Below are positions 18,755 through 27,354 of a stretch of DNA of 63,607 bases, piece after piece. The DNA is taken from the NCBI RefSeq assembly GCF_007830155.1, contig NZ_VLKY01000017.1:1-63607 (forward strand), given 5' to 3'. Within the stretch, counting starts at the first letter, position 1, and each line of letters opens with the position of its first letter. Origin of the DNA: Pseudomonas duriflava (GTDB lineage: Bacteria; Pseudomonadota; Gammaproteobacteria; Pseudomonadales; Pseudomonadaceae). Both the position numbers and the translations under genes were made by a program. The notes under the pieces are model-generated. The model made no database searches. It saw only the letters and a list, made by a program, of their open reading frames with translations, and was not told the DNA's origin.

Positions 18755-20758
18755 ATGATCGAAATACATAATCGAAGCATAACGCCATACAAAGAAGTCT
18801 GTTACATCCAAACATACTGGCCGGATGGGACGGTAAGCCGTGCGTCAGGTAGCGTAGTCGGCGTCAACGATGTATTGACCGCACTGCATGTTGTTTACGA
18901 TGCCAGCCATGGCGGCTGGGCCGCTCAGATCATGGTGACGCCAGGCGCTGACATAGATACCTCTACGTTCTCAGCGCCCTATGGAACATACGCAGCCAGC
19001 AATTGGATAGGCCGCACAGGTAACTGGGATTTCGACGGAAACGGTCTGCTTTCTACTGCCGAATCAAGCGCTGACATGGCCCTTATAGGGCTAAATGTTA
19101 ACTTAGGCGCAATAACCGGCATCCTAGGGACCTCCTTCGCCACAACCAGTTTTCAGGCCGTCATGCTTGGCTATCCTGCCCGGGGGACGGGACTGATGCA
19201 GGAAACCGGTTACGCTACCTCCTATTCTCCTTCCTATTCGGTGTATCACGTCAACACCGGATTAGGGGCAGGCGCCTCGGGCGGTCCTATTCTTGATACG
19301 AGCAGTGGCACTCCTCTCGTTCGAGGCGTTCTTTCGGGCGGAGATAAAAACGATACCTACTCCGTTTATTCTGGCCTTAATGATAGTAACGTCGCCTGGT
19401 ATACCCAAGCATTAACAGCCAACGACGACCTGCTCTTAGACAGTGCGGGCCGCAAGGTAGGTGCAGGAGTAGTCGGAGGTACCGATTATAGCGACACCCT
19501 GTACGAGTACAGATTTTCAGTCGATGCCAGTCTCAGCAGCTCAGTCTATGGCTATAAAGGCGCAGACATAGCAGTTATGAGTGGGTATTCATATAACTAC
19601 AGCTACAATATAGAAAGCCTCGAAACAAACGTCTTAAAAGTTACAAATAATAATAACGGCTTGCAAGTTGACCTTCACGACGTCAATGTACTTAGCTTTG
19701 CAGATAAATACTCCTATATTTTAAGCGAAAACCAAGCGCAAATTGCTCGTCTTTATACTGTACTTGATCGTGTCCCTGATATCGGCGGACTAGACAACTG
19801 GCTAGAATCTTATTCAAATGGAATGTCCTTTTCTGCCATTGCTAATAGCTTTACCCATTCGCAAGAATTTTTAAATATTTATAATACTGCTAACAATCAA
19901 AGCTATGTCATGCAACTTTATTCAACGATTCTAGATCGGCCGGGCGACAGTGCTGGAGTTATGCATTGGACTAACGAACTCGATCGAGGCATGTCTCGCG
20001 ATGAAGTCATGACCCATTTTACTAACTCACTGGAAAATCACTTGATCACCGAGAGTGAGTCAGGCTTTATAAAAATAGTGGGTAATAGTGCATGGACCAG
20101 CAGAGACAGTGTGATTCAAAAAGGTGTAGTTTTTGCCAGCGAGGCGAATGACAGCCTAGGCCAGGGCCAATTACTGCTGGACTCAAGCAACACCAGTAGA
20201 ATCTATGGCTATTCCGGCGGGGACAGTCTGACCTTATCCAATATTTCAAGCACCTATCAACGTTATATCGATAGTGCAGACAGCAGTATTCTTCATCTTA
20301 CAGATATCAATAGCAGTGCTCATTTTTTATTAAACGATATAAATGTCCTTAATTTTCAGGATAAAAGCGTTTACATACTGAGCGAGGACCAAGCCCAGAT
20401 TGCACGACTTTATACCGTTTTCGACCGTATTCCTGATTTTGATGGACTGCAAAACTGGCTTGAGGCAAGTAGTAACGGTATGTCTTTTGATACTATAGCC
20501 AATAGTTTTTCTCAATCCCAAGAGTTTGCGCTCCGCTATAATGCGGTCAATAACTACGATTTCGCTAATCAGCTTTATAATACCATTTTAGGCCGAGCAG
20601 GCGAGGAAGAGGGGCTTGGTCATTGGACAAATGCGCTTAACAGTGGCTTAAGTCGTAGCGATGCCATGATTCAATTTACCGAATCAACCGAGAATCACCT
20701 GCTTACAGAAGGAGACTCAGGCTTTATACAAATTGTAGGTAGCAGCGCCTGGGCTTAA
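18755..20758 (+). CDS. Trypsin-like serine protease with tandem DUF4214 units, predicted type I secretion substrate
   Basis: A 667-aa protein without a signal peptide. The chymotrypsin-fold triad is visible: His in LTALHVVYDA (about residue 45), Asp in SSADMALIGL (about 107), and Ser in GAGASGGPI (about 175). After residue about 235 come two homologous units of about 200 residues. Each has a beta region ending YILSExQAQIARLYTV, a DUF4214 helical domain (LDRVPDIGGLDNWL / FDRIPDFDGLQNWL), and the ending SGFIxIVGxSAW. The second unit ends at the stop codon. I chose the ATG at 18755-18757; an in-frame TTG three codons earlier is possible and neither has a strong ribosome site. Sharing DUF4214 with the RTX protein and lacking a leader, it is probably exported by the same system. 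Its role could be processing of surface proteins. Confidence 0.85.
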   Translation: MIEIHNRSITPYKEVCYIQTYWPDGTVSRASGSVVGVNDVLTALHVVYDASHGGWAAQIMVTPGADIDTSTFSAPYGTYAASNWIGRTGNWDFDGNGLLSTAESSADMALIGLNVNLGAITGILGTSFATTSFQAVMLGYPARGTGLMQETGYATSYSPSYSVYHVNTGLGAGASGGPILDTSSGTPLVRGVLSGGDKNDTYSVYSGLNDSNVAWYTQALTANDDLLLDSAGRKVGAGVVGGTDYSDTLYEYRFSVDASLSSSVYGYKGADIAVMSGYSYNYSYNIESLETNVLKVTNNNNGLQVDLHDVNVLSFADKYSYILSENQAQIARLYTVLDRVPDIGGLDNWLESYSNGMSFSAIANSFTHSQEFLNIYNTANNQSYVMQLYSTILDRPGDSAGVMHWTNELDRGMSRDEVMTHFTNSLENHLITESESGFIKIVGNSAWTSRDSVIQKGVVFASEANDSLGQGQLLLDSSNTSRIYGYSGGDSLTLSNISSTYQRYIDSADSSILHLTDINSSAHFLLNDINVLNFQDKSVYILSEDQAQIARLYTVFDRIPDFDGLQNWLEASSNGMSFDTIANSFSQSQEFALRYNAVNNYDFANQLYNTILGRAGEEEGLGHWTNALNSGLSRSDAMIQFTESTENHLLTEGDSGFIQIVGSSAWA

Positions 20759-20897
20759 TGCCTGTATCACTTCTAGTTTTAGAAAACACTGTGAGGCCAG
20801 CCGAACCCTTCAACCAAACGACCCTATCTATAGGTTTGCTGTGTAGTCGCCTGGCTCATTTAGATTATCCTTAAGGGCCCTCTTATATCATGCGCCC

Positions 20898-22712
20898 ATG
20901 GTAAATATTCCCGCGTCACTTCACCTCCCCCGCTGGCGTACCCTTACACTTCTCGCTGTGCTGCTGGCACCGCTGCTGTTGCCTCTGCACTACATGGCGG
21001 AGCGGTATTATCGTGAGCAGTTGGCTGAGCAAAACCGGCAGACGCTCGATCTGTATGTAGCCAACCTGCTAGGTACGCTGGGCCGCTACGAAGTTCTGCC
21101 CGATATGCTGGGCGATATGCCAGCGTTACGTGCCTCCTTGGCTGATCCGGCTGATCCGGCTTCGCAGGCCGCCGCCAATCAATTACTTGAACGTATTCGT
21201 CAGCGCAGTGGTGCGGATGTCATCTACCTGATGCGCGCCGACGGGTACTCCCAGGCCGCCTCGAACTGGCAGCAGGCGGACAGCTTCATCGGGCAGGACT
21301 TTTCTTTCCGGCCGTATTTCCAAGAAGCCATGCAAGACAGGCCGGGCCGCTTCTTTGGATTGGGTACGACTTCTCGCAAGCGCGGCTATTATTTTGCGGC
21401 CCCCGTACGAGACGGCCAGGAGATCATTGGCGTTGTGGTCGTCAAGGTCGATCTGGACGAGCCGGAAAAGCTATGGGGTAACACCCCTGAGCAGTTGCTC
21501 GTCACCGACAGCTTTGGTGTAGTCATCCTCACCTCGAATGATGAGTGGCGCTTCCGCGCCAGTCAGCCGATCAGCGCGGCACAACAGGCCGTTATTGCAC
21601 GCAATCTCCCCTACCCGCCGGGCTCTCTCAAACCCCTGACAATCAGCGGCAAAGAATGGCTGATTCAGGAGCGTACTCTCGACACCATCGGTTGGACCGC
21701 CCGCATTCTCGCGCCGCGTGAATTACTGGAGCGTCAGGTCCGTACTGTCCTGTACGTAGGCGGCGCCAGCCTTTTGGCGTTGCTGTTGTTACTAGCGGTC
21801 ATGACCCTGCGGCGGAGGCATTATCTGGAACGCATTGCCCTGGATGCCCGGGCCAAGCGGGATCTGGAGCTTAACGTGCAGGAGCGTACCCAAGACCTCC
21901 AGACGCTGAACCAGCGCCTGCAACAGGAGGTACATGAACGCGAACAGGCGCAGCGCGAGCTTATGCGTGCCCAGGATGAGGTGGTTCAGGCCGGTAAACT
22001 GTCCGCATTGGGTACCATGTCCGCCAGCATTAGCCACGAATTGAATCAACCATTGGCGGCTATTCGGAGCTACGCCGAGAATGCGGCGACATTGCTGGAT
22101 CACAACCGGATCGACGATGCTCGTGGCAATCTCAAGCTCATTGGGGAGTTGACCACGCGCATGGCCAATATCATTTCCCACCTGAAAGCCTATGCCCGTG
22201 GCGCCCGGCGCGCGCCAGAGAGTGTTGTTCTACAGGATGCGCTGGAAGATGCCCTCTCCTTGCTGGCAGCCCGACGACGCGGCATGAACGTGGAACTGAT
22301 CCGCGACGTACCCGACGCACCACTATGGGTCCAGGCGGGAGAAACCCGGCTGCGACAGATCATCAATAATCTGCTGACCAATGCCCTGGACGCCCTGATC
22401 GAAAAAGGCCCGCCCCGCCGACTGTGGCTGATCGCCAGCCAGGATGAAAAAGGCGTAACCCTTATTCTGCGCGACAATGGCCCCGGCTTTTCGGCCGAGG
22501 CGCTGGCCCGTGCCCATGAGCCCTTCTTCACGACCAAAGCCACCACCCAGGGGCTGGGCCTGGGGCTGGCCATCTGCGACACCCTGCTACGGGCGTTAGG
22601 CGGGCACCTGCACCTGTCCAATCATCACGAGGGCGGCGCGGAGGTACGGCTACATCTGCAACGCGGAAAACCGGGTGTTGCCCCGGTCCCCCAAGAGGAA
22701 ATGCGTGGATGA
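20898..22712 (+). CDS. dctB: C4-dicarboxylate sensor histidine kinase DctB
   Basis: Membrane sensor kinase of the DctB type (604 aa). TM1 is at about residues 14-30, followed by a periplasmic double-Cache sensor (DVIYLMRADG, FRPYFQEAM, GLGTTSRKRGYYFAAPV). TM2 is at about 285-305, then a coiled coil, the H-box ISHELNQPLAAIRSYAENA with the phospho-His, and the ATPase with NNLLTNALDAL, DNGPGF and GLGLGLAICDTLL. It is followed 79 bp later by its regulator. No dctA or dctPQM transporter gene is in the window, so its target is elsewhere. Confidence 0.92.
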   Translation: MVNIPASLHLPRWRTLTLLAVLLAPLLLPLHYMAERYYREQLAEQNRQTLDLYVANLLGTLGRYEVLPDMLGDMPALRASLADPADPASQAAANQLLERIRQRSGADVIYLMRADGYSQAASNWQQADSFIGQDFSFRPYFQEAMQDRPGRFFGLGTTSRKRGYYFAAPVRDGQEIIGVVVVKVDLDEPEKLWGNTPEQLLVTDSFGVVILTSNDEWRFRASQPISAAQQAVIARNLPYPPGSLKPLTISGKEWLIQERTLDTIGWTARILAPRELLERQVRTVLYVGGASLLALLLLLAVMTLRRRHYLERIALDARAKRDLELNVQERTQDLQTLNQRLQQEVHEREQAQRELMRAQDEVVQAGKLSALGTMSASISHELNQPLAAIRSYAENAATLLDHNRIDDARGNLKLIGELTTRMANIISHLKAYARGARRAPESVVLQDALEDALSLLAARRRGMNVELIRDVPDAPLWVQAGETRLRQIINNLLTNALDALIEKGPPRRLWLIASQDEKGVTLILRDNGPGFSAEALARAHEPFFTTKATTQGLGLGLAICDTLLRALGGHLHLSNHHEGGAEVRLHLQRGKPGVAPVPQEEMRG

Positions 22713-22791
22713 GCGAGCGCTCTGTGTAAAACTTATGCCGTTACGGCTGTCTATTCCGTGCTTTTAACGACGTTCAGGCTTCGATACTTTC

Positions 22792-24204
22792 ATGACTTCC
22801 CCAGTGCCTTTCGACCCTCTCACCCAGATTCTCCTGATCGATGACGATCCTCACCTTCGACAGGCGTTGGGGCAGACGCTCGACCTGGCCGGCTTCAAGA
22901 TCGTGACCCTGGCCGATGCCCGTACGCTCGATATGGCCAGGGCACGGGATTGGCCCGGCGTCGTGGTTAGCGATATCCGCATGCCGGGTATCGATGGCCT
23001 GGAGCTGTTGGCACAACTGCATGCTCAAGATGCGGAACTGCCGGTTGTCCTTATCACAGGTCATGGTGACGTGCCGCTGGCCGTGCAGGCCATGCGGGCT
23101 GGTGCCTACGACTTTCTGGAAAAACCATTTGCCAACGATGCGCTGCTCGACAGCGTACGTCGCGCCCTGGAGGTCCGGCGGCTGGTCTTGGAAAACCGTA
23201 GCCTCCGCCTCGCCCTGGCGGAGCGCAAGGAACTGCAGACCCGCCTGATCGGGCAAACCCCAGCCATGGCCCGCCTGCGCGAACAAATCGGGGCGCTGGC
23301 GTCGATCCATGCCGATGTCCTGATTCTCGGTGAAACGGGCGCTGGCAAGGAAGTGGTTGCCCGCGCCTTGCATGACCTGTCCAACCGCAAGGACGGTCCC
23401 TTCGTTGCCATCAACGCAGGAGCACTGGCCGAATCCGTCGTGGAAAGCGAACTGTTCGGCCATGAACAGGGCGCCTTCACCGGCGCGCAAAAACGCCGGA
23501 TCGGCAAGTTTGAATATGCCAACGGCGGCACCCTGTTTCTCGACGAAATCGAAAGCATGAGCCTGGACGTACAGGTCAAGCTGCTGCGCCTGTTACAGGA
23601 ACGCGTCGTTGAGCGGTTGGGGTCGAACCAGCAGATTCCGTTGGATATCCGCGTCGTTGCAGCCACAAAGGAAGACTTGCGGCAGGCCGCCGACCAGGGG
23701 CGCTTTCGTGCCGACCTCTATTACCGGCTGAATGTAGCCACCCTGCGGATTCCTCCGCTCCGCGAGCGCAGCGAAGACATCCTGACCCTTTTTCGCCACT
23801 TCACCGAGGCGGCTTCGGCACGGCATCATTTGCCAGCCCGTGAACTTGACCCCAGCCAGCGCGCCGCGTTGATGGCCCATACGTGGCCAGGCAACGTACG
23901 CGAACTCCAGAATGCGGCGGAACGCTTCGCCCTGGGGCTGGACCTTGCTCTGGATAATACGGATCAGGCTGTCGCCGACACGCCAACCCCGACAGGACGC
24001 ATGTTCGAACTCTCCTCAACCGCCAACCTCAGTGAACAGGTGGAGTCATTCGAGCGTGCGCTCATTGCTCAGGAATTGAGCCGCCCTCATACGTCGCTGC
24101 GCAGTGTGGCGGAAGCACTAGGCCTCCCTCGCAAGACGCTATCAGACAAGCTGAAAAAGCATGGCCTGCACTTCAGCGGAAGCACCGCGGACGATACGGA
24201 ATAA
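22792..24204 (+). CDS. dctD: Sigma-54-dependent response regulator DctD
   Basis: NtrC-family activator (470 aa) partnered with DctB. The receiver domain has the acidic pair IDDD and phospho-Asp in VVSDIRMPG (about residue 61), then Lys in FLEKPF. The AAA+ domain has Walker A GETGAGKE, the sigma-54 contact loop GAFTGA, Walker B GGTLFLDEI, and the arginine finger region RFRADLYYRL. A C-terminal Fis-type helix-turn-helix follows (LRSVAEALGLPRKTLSDKL). It activates sigma-54 promoters of C4-dicarboxylate uptake genes, which are not in this window. Confidence 0.93.
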   Translation: MTSPVPFDPLTQILLIDDDPHLRQALGQTLDLAGFKIVTLADARTLDMARARDWPGVVVSDIRMPGIDGLELLAQLHAQDAELPVVLITGHGDVPLAVQAMRAGAYDFLEKPFANDALLDSVRRALEVRRLVLENRSLRLALAERKELQTRLIGQTPAMARLREQIGALASIHADVLILGETGAGKEVVARALHDLSNRKDGPFVAINAGALAESVVESELFGHEQGAFTGAQKRRIGKFEYANGGTLFLDEIESMSLDVQVKLLRLLQERVVERLGSNQQIPLDIRVVAATKEDLRQAADQGRFRADLYYRLNVATLRIPPLRERSEDILTLFRHFTEAASARHHLPARELDPSQRAALMAHTWPGNVRELQNAAERFALGLDLALDNTDQAVADTPTPTGRMFELSSTANLSEQVESFERALIAQELSRPHTSLRSVAEALGLPRKTLSDKLKKHGLHFSGSTADDTE

Positions 24205-24299
24205 GCCGTAGGACGGGTTAGAGAGCAGCAGACCGGCAAAGAACAATACGGACCTACCGTTGGTCGCCTTGAACGCTAACGGGCGTCGATCGTGGCTCA

Positions 24300-24354
24300 T
24301 TCAGCGAATGTTCAGCCAGGATTCAGAAAGCATTCAGCGACCCTGGCGTAGTCT
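24300..24354 (+). promoter_or_regulatory. Four TTCAG direct repeats (11-bp period) and -10 element: OmpR/PhoP-type promoter
   Basis: TTCAG occurs at 24300-24304, 24311-24315, 24322-24326 and 24333-24337, exactly 11 bp apart. Eleven nt further stands TAGTCT (24349-24354), a plausible -10. This is the geometry of an OmpR/PhoB-family activated promoter, probably read by PhoP itself (inference). Confidence 0.7.
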
Positions 24355-24393
24355 GAAACTGTCAGAAGATGCTCTTGCGAGGAAAGCCTGAAC

Positions 24394-24537
24394 ATGATCG
24401 CTCCCCACACTGCTCCGCTACCCGCTCCGTTCGGTGCAGTTATAGATTGTGAATCAGGCTTTTCCTCGACTTCTTCGACACTGTTCATTATGGCAACTCC
24501 ATTATGTGCGTCCCAGCTCATCCCTGGTCGTGCATAG
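24394..24537 (+). CDS. Proline-rich 47-codon leader ORF upstream of phoPQ
   Basis: A small ORF starting about 35 nt after the predicted transcription start, with GAGGAAAG 7 nt before the ATG. It begins MIAPHTAPLPAPF, with Pro at codons 4, 8, 10 and 12, and ends at the TAG at 24535-24537, 47 nt before an intrinsic terminator. Proline-rich leader peptides (mgtL type) control PhoP-regulated Mg genes in enterics; a similar role here is inference. It could also be an ordinary small protein or not translated. Confidence 0.45.
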   Translation: MIAPHTAPLPAPFGAVIDCESGFSSTSSTLFIMATPLCASQLIPGRA

Positions 24538-24584
24538 CCACTCTCCCCAGTGGCTGTTTTCTCGATCCCCATGAAGTGCTCCTG

Positions 24585-24611
24585 ACCTCTCCCACCGGAG
24601 AGGTTTTTTTT
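24585..24611 (+). terminator. Intrinsic terminator in the phoPQ leader
   Basis: Perfect 8-bp stem ACCTCTCC / GGAGAGGT with loop CACC, followed by eight T. It lies between the TTCAG promoter and phoP, so it either ends a short leader transcript or acts as an attenuator. Confidence 0.85.
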
Positions 24612-24726
24612 GGCTGAAGAAATGCCGAACCCATCAATCCTCCATCTTTTATCCTGCTTGCCTTCTTCTTTCCGGTTCTTCGGGCATAAGGCTCGCCGTT
24701 GTGAGAGCAAGCGAGGATAATCACTT

Positions 24727-24774
24727 ATGATTCGAGTCCAACCTTGCTTACCGAACAGTCAGGAACATGCATGA
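24727..24774 (+). CDS. 15-codon ORF overlapping the phoP start
   Basis: ATG at 24727 preceded by GAGGATAA 6 nt upstream; the product MIRVQPCLPNSQEHA ends in a TGA that overlaps the phoP ATG (ATGA). This suggests translational coupling to phoP. The rest of the 24205-24770 region holds only the leader elements listed separately. Confidence 0.4.
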   Translation: MIRVQPCLPNSQEHA

Positions 24775-25448
24775 AGATTCTCGTCGTCGAGGATGAAAAC
24801 CTGCTACGTCATCACCTCAAGGTGCGTCTCAGCGAGGCTGGCCATGTGGTCAATGCTGTAGGCGATGCGGAAGAGGCCTTGTATAACGCTCGTGAATATC
24901 ATCACGACCTGGCCATTGTTGACCTGGGCTTGCCCGGCATGAGCGGCCTGGATCTGATCCGTCAGATGCGCACCCAGGGCATGGCACTGCCCATTCTGAT
25001 CCTGACTGCACGTGGCAGTTGGCAGGACAAGGTTGAGGGGCTGGGCGCCGGCGCAGATGATTACGTGGTCAAACCGTTCCAGTTCGAAGAGCTGGAGGCG
25101 CGGCTGAACGTCTTGTTGCGCCGCTCGGCAGGCTTCATCCAACCCAGCATCAAGGCCGGCAACCTGCGGCTGGACCTTGGTCGTCAACAGGCCTTCAACG
25201 AAGATCAACCGTTGCAGTTGACTGCGTATGAATACCGGCTATTGGAATACCTCATGCGCAACCATCAGCAGGTAATTACCAAAGAGCGGCTGATGGAGCA
25301 GCTGTACGACGATGACGGCGAGCACGACAGCAACGTGATCGAAGTACTGGTCGGCCGCTTGCGGCGCAAGCTTGAAGCCTCCTGTGGCATGCAACCCATC
25401 GAGACCGTCCGCGGCCGCGGTTACCTGTTCACCGAGCGCTGCCAATGA
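24771..25448 (+). CDS. phoP: Response regulator PhoP
   Basis: OmpR-family regulator (225 aa) of the PhoPQ system for Mg starvation, cationic peptides and envelope stress. It starts MKILVVEDEN. The receiver has phospho-Asp in LAIVDLGLPGM (about residue 51) and Lys in DDYVVKPF (about 101). The winged helix has LTAYEYRLLEYLM and VLVGRLRRKL. I chose the ATG at 24771 with AGGAA 6 nt upstream; the frame opens further upstream at a TTG but the family starts here. It overlaps phoQ by 4 bp. Confidence 0.92.
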   Translation: MKILVVEDENLLRHHLKVRLSEAGHVVNAVGDAEEALYNAREYHHDLAIVDLGLPGMSGLDLIRQMRTQGMALPILILTARGSWQDKVEGLGAGADDYVVKPFQFEELEARLNVLLRRSAGFIQPSIKAGNLRLDLGRQQAFNEDQPLQLTAYEYRLLEYLMRNHQQVITKERLMEQLYDDDGEHDSNVIEVLVGRLRRKLEASCGMQPIETVRGRGYLFTERCQ

Positions 25449-26833
25449 TTCGCTCGTTTCGCCTGCGCGTCCTGCTTAGCGCGGCGTTGATGGTGATCGT
25501 TTGCCTGGGCCTGATGATCCCGGCTATTGGCAAGGCTTTTGACGCCACGGTAGAGAACTTTGTTGCGGCGCGCCTGGAGGCCAATGCCAATACCCTGATT
25601 GGTGCGGCACGTGCTATCGACGGGCGTCTGGCCATGCCTGAAATGATTGCTGAAGAGGTTTTTGACCGGCCTCAATCACCGATCCTGGGTTATGTTTACG
25701 ACCAGAATGGCCGTCTCCTCTGGCGTTCGCGATCAGCGGTGCGCGAACGCCCGAACTATCGCCCTACGTTCGACGGTACTGGCGTCAAGCTGGTCAAGAC
25801 GTCTGATGATGAAGGTCGTGGCTTTTTTGTATTTGATCGTGAGGTTCTGCTAGGGAATCCGCCAGTAGCCGGTTTCAGCATTGTGACCATGCAGCCGGCT
25901 GAAGAGTACGACCGTCTGCGTAGCGGCTTCATGCATCAGGTAACGCTCTGGCTGTGCGGAGTTTTGTTCGCCTTGCTGATTTTGTTGGGCGTGGCCTTGA
26001 ACTGGAGCCTTCGTCCCTTGCGGCGTCTCAGCCGGCAGCTTGATGCTATCGAGACGGACCAACGCGATCTGCTCGACGAGCGGAACGTACCCAGTGAAGT
26101 CAGCCGCCTGATCCGTTCACTTAACCGCTTGCTGGACTTCGAGCGCCTGCAGCGAGAGCGCTACCGCGACACCCTAGGCGATCTGGCCCACAGCCTGAAA
26201 ACACCGTTAGCCGTACTGCAAGGCGTGACGGAAGATCTGCGTAGAAGCCCGGCGCTGGAAAACGAAGTCGCTGTGCTGCAAGTGCAAATCGAGCGCATGA
26301 ATCAGCAGGTTGTCTTCCAATTGCAGCGCGCTACGCGCCAAGGTGCAGTGTTGAGCCGCCCGCTGGAATTACAGCCACTCATCGAGTCGCTGTTCAGTAC
26401 CCTCGATAAAGTCTATGCCGAGAAAAAGGTCCAGGCCTCGCTTGATTTACCGCCCGGCCTGAAGGTTCAAGCGGAAGAAGCCGCCATGCTGGAAGTATTT
26501 GGCAATCTGCTGGAAAACGCTTACCGGCTGTGCCTGACCCAAGTAAGAGTCAGCGCTCGACGCGACGACGACCTCTGGCTTATCGATATCGAAGACGACG
26601 GCCCCGGCATTCCGGCTGAACGTCGAGAGACCGTTTTACGGCGCGGCGTACGAATCGACAGCCGACACCCTGGGCAAGGAATAGGTTTGGCTGTGGCCCA
26701 AGACATCCTGGAAGGCTACCGCAGCGCCTTGAGTATCGACGATTCGGCCTTAGGCGGAGCGCGTTTTCGCTTTCGCCTGCCGAGCGTCTCCCCTGAACGC
26801 CCGCGTTTAGGGCACAATGAGGCACGCACGTGA
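25445..26833 (+). CDS. phoQ: Sensor histidine kinase PhoQ
   Basis: A 462-aa inner-membrane kinase with TM1 (about residues 9-28), a periplasmic domain of about 125 residues with the PhoQ-like LGYVYDQNGRLLWRS, TM2 (about 165-188), HAMP, and the H-box LGDLAHSLKTPLAVLQG (phospho-His near residue 250). The ATPase has N-box NLLENAYRL and DDGPGIP. Overlap by ATGA with phoP makes a two-gene operon. It senses divalent cations and is the kinase for PhoP. Confidence 0.92.
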   Translation: MIRSFRLRVLLSAALMVIVCLGLMIPAIGKAFDATVENFVAARLEANANTLIGAARAIDGRLAMPEMIAEEVFDRPQSPILGYVYDQNGRLLWRSRSAVRERPNYRPTFDGTGVKLVKTSDDEGRGFFVFDREVLLGNPPVAGFSIVTMQPAEEYDRLRSGFMHQVTLWLCGVLFALLILLGVALNWSLRPLRRLSRQLDAIETDQRDLLDERNVPSEVSRLIRSLNRLLDFERLQRERYRDTLGDLAHSLKTPLAVLQGVTEDLRRSPALENEVAVLQVQIERMNQQVVFQLQRATRQGAVLSRPLELQPLIESLFSTLDKVYAEKKVQASLDLPPGLKVQAEEAAMLEVFGNLLENAYRLCLTQVRVSARRDDDLWLIDIEDDGPGIPAERRETVLRRGVRIDSRHPGQGIGLAVAQDILEGYRSALSIDDSALGGARFRFRLPSVSPERPRLGHNEART

Positions 26834-26895
26834 CTCCTTAGTCATTGCTTGCGTCTGCCTGAAACCCCCGCATTTTGCTTGTATAGGACCCCGGC

Positions 26896-27351
26896 ATGGA
26901 ACGCGATTGCCGCCATCTGGAATCATTGCTGTACCGCGACATCCCAATCACCCAGTCCCTTGGCCTGCAGGTGAAAAGCTGGGATGCGCATATCCTGCGC
27001 CTGCACGCGCCGCTCGATGCCAACGTCAACCATGCCCATACCATGTTCGGGGGCAGCCTTTATTGCATCGCGGTTCTCGCGGGCTGGGGCTGGCTATACC
27101 TGCGCCTGCGTGAAGCCGGTATGGAAGAAGAAGGCCATATCGTCATTCAAGAAGGCCAGATCACTTATCCGATACCGATCACAACGGATGCCAGCGCAAT
27201 TTGCGAAGCGCCGGACGAGCGGGACTGGCAACGCTTCGAAACCATGTTCCGCCGTCGCGGACGTGGCCGGATCACCCTTCAGTCACGCATCCTGGCTGCC
27301 AACGGTGAAGACGGCGTACGCTTCACCGGGCAGTACGTACTGCATAAATAA
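26896..27351 (+). CDS. YiiD C-terminal-type thioesterase
   Basis: A 151-aa protein of the hotdog-fold thioesterase family found as the C-terminal domain of E. coli YiiD. It has VNHAHTMFGGSLYCIAVLAGWGW around residues 44-66 (shown in parts: HTMFGGSLY), the conserved glycine-rich turn before the central helix, and a basic RRRGRGRITL near the C-terminus. Substrate is unknown. It follows phoQ by 62 bp in the same direction and converges with cysQ, with only 3 bp between stops. Confidence 0.75.
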   Translation: MERDCRHLESLLYRDIPITQSLGLQVKSWDAHILRLHAPLDANVNHAHTMFGGSLYCIAVLAGWGWLYLRLREAGMEEEGHIVIQEGQITYPIPITTDASAICEAPDERDWQRFETMFRRRGRGRITLQSRILAANGEDGVRFTGQYVLHK

Positions 27352-27354
27352 GGC

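Noticed and set aside
22774-23490. 238-aa open frame on the minus strand opposite dctD
   Set aside because: It is a shadow of the dctD receiver and AAA+ coding sequence; dctD motifs are intact.
24312-24724. Minus-strand open frames of 132 and 68 codons in the phoPQ leader
   Set aside because: They run through the terminator and the TTCAG repeats and show no protein family features; the plus-strand leader elements explain the region better.
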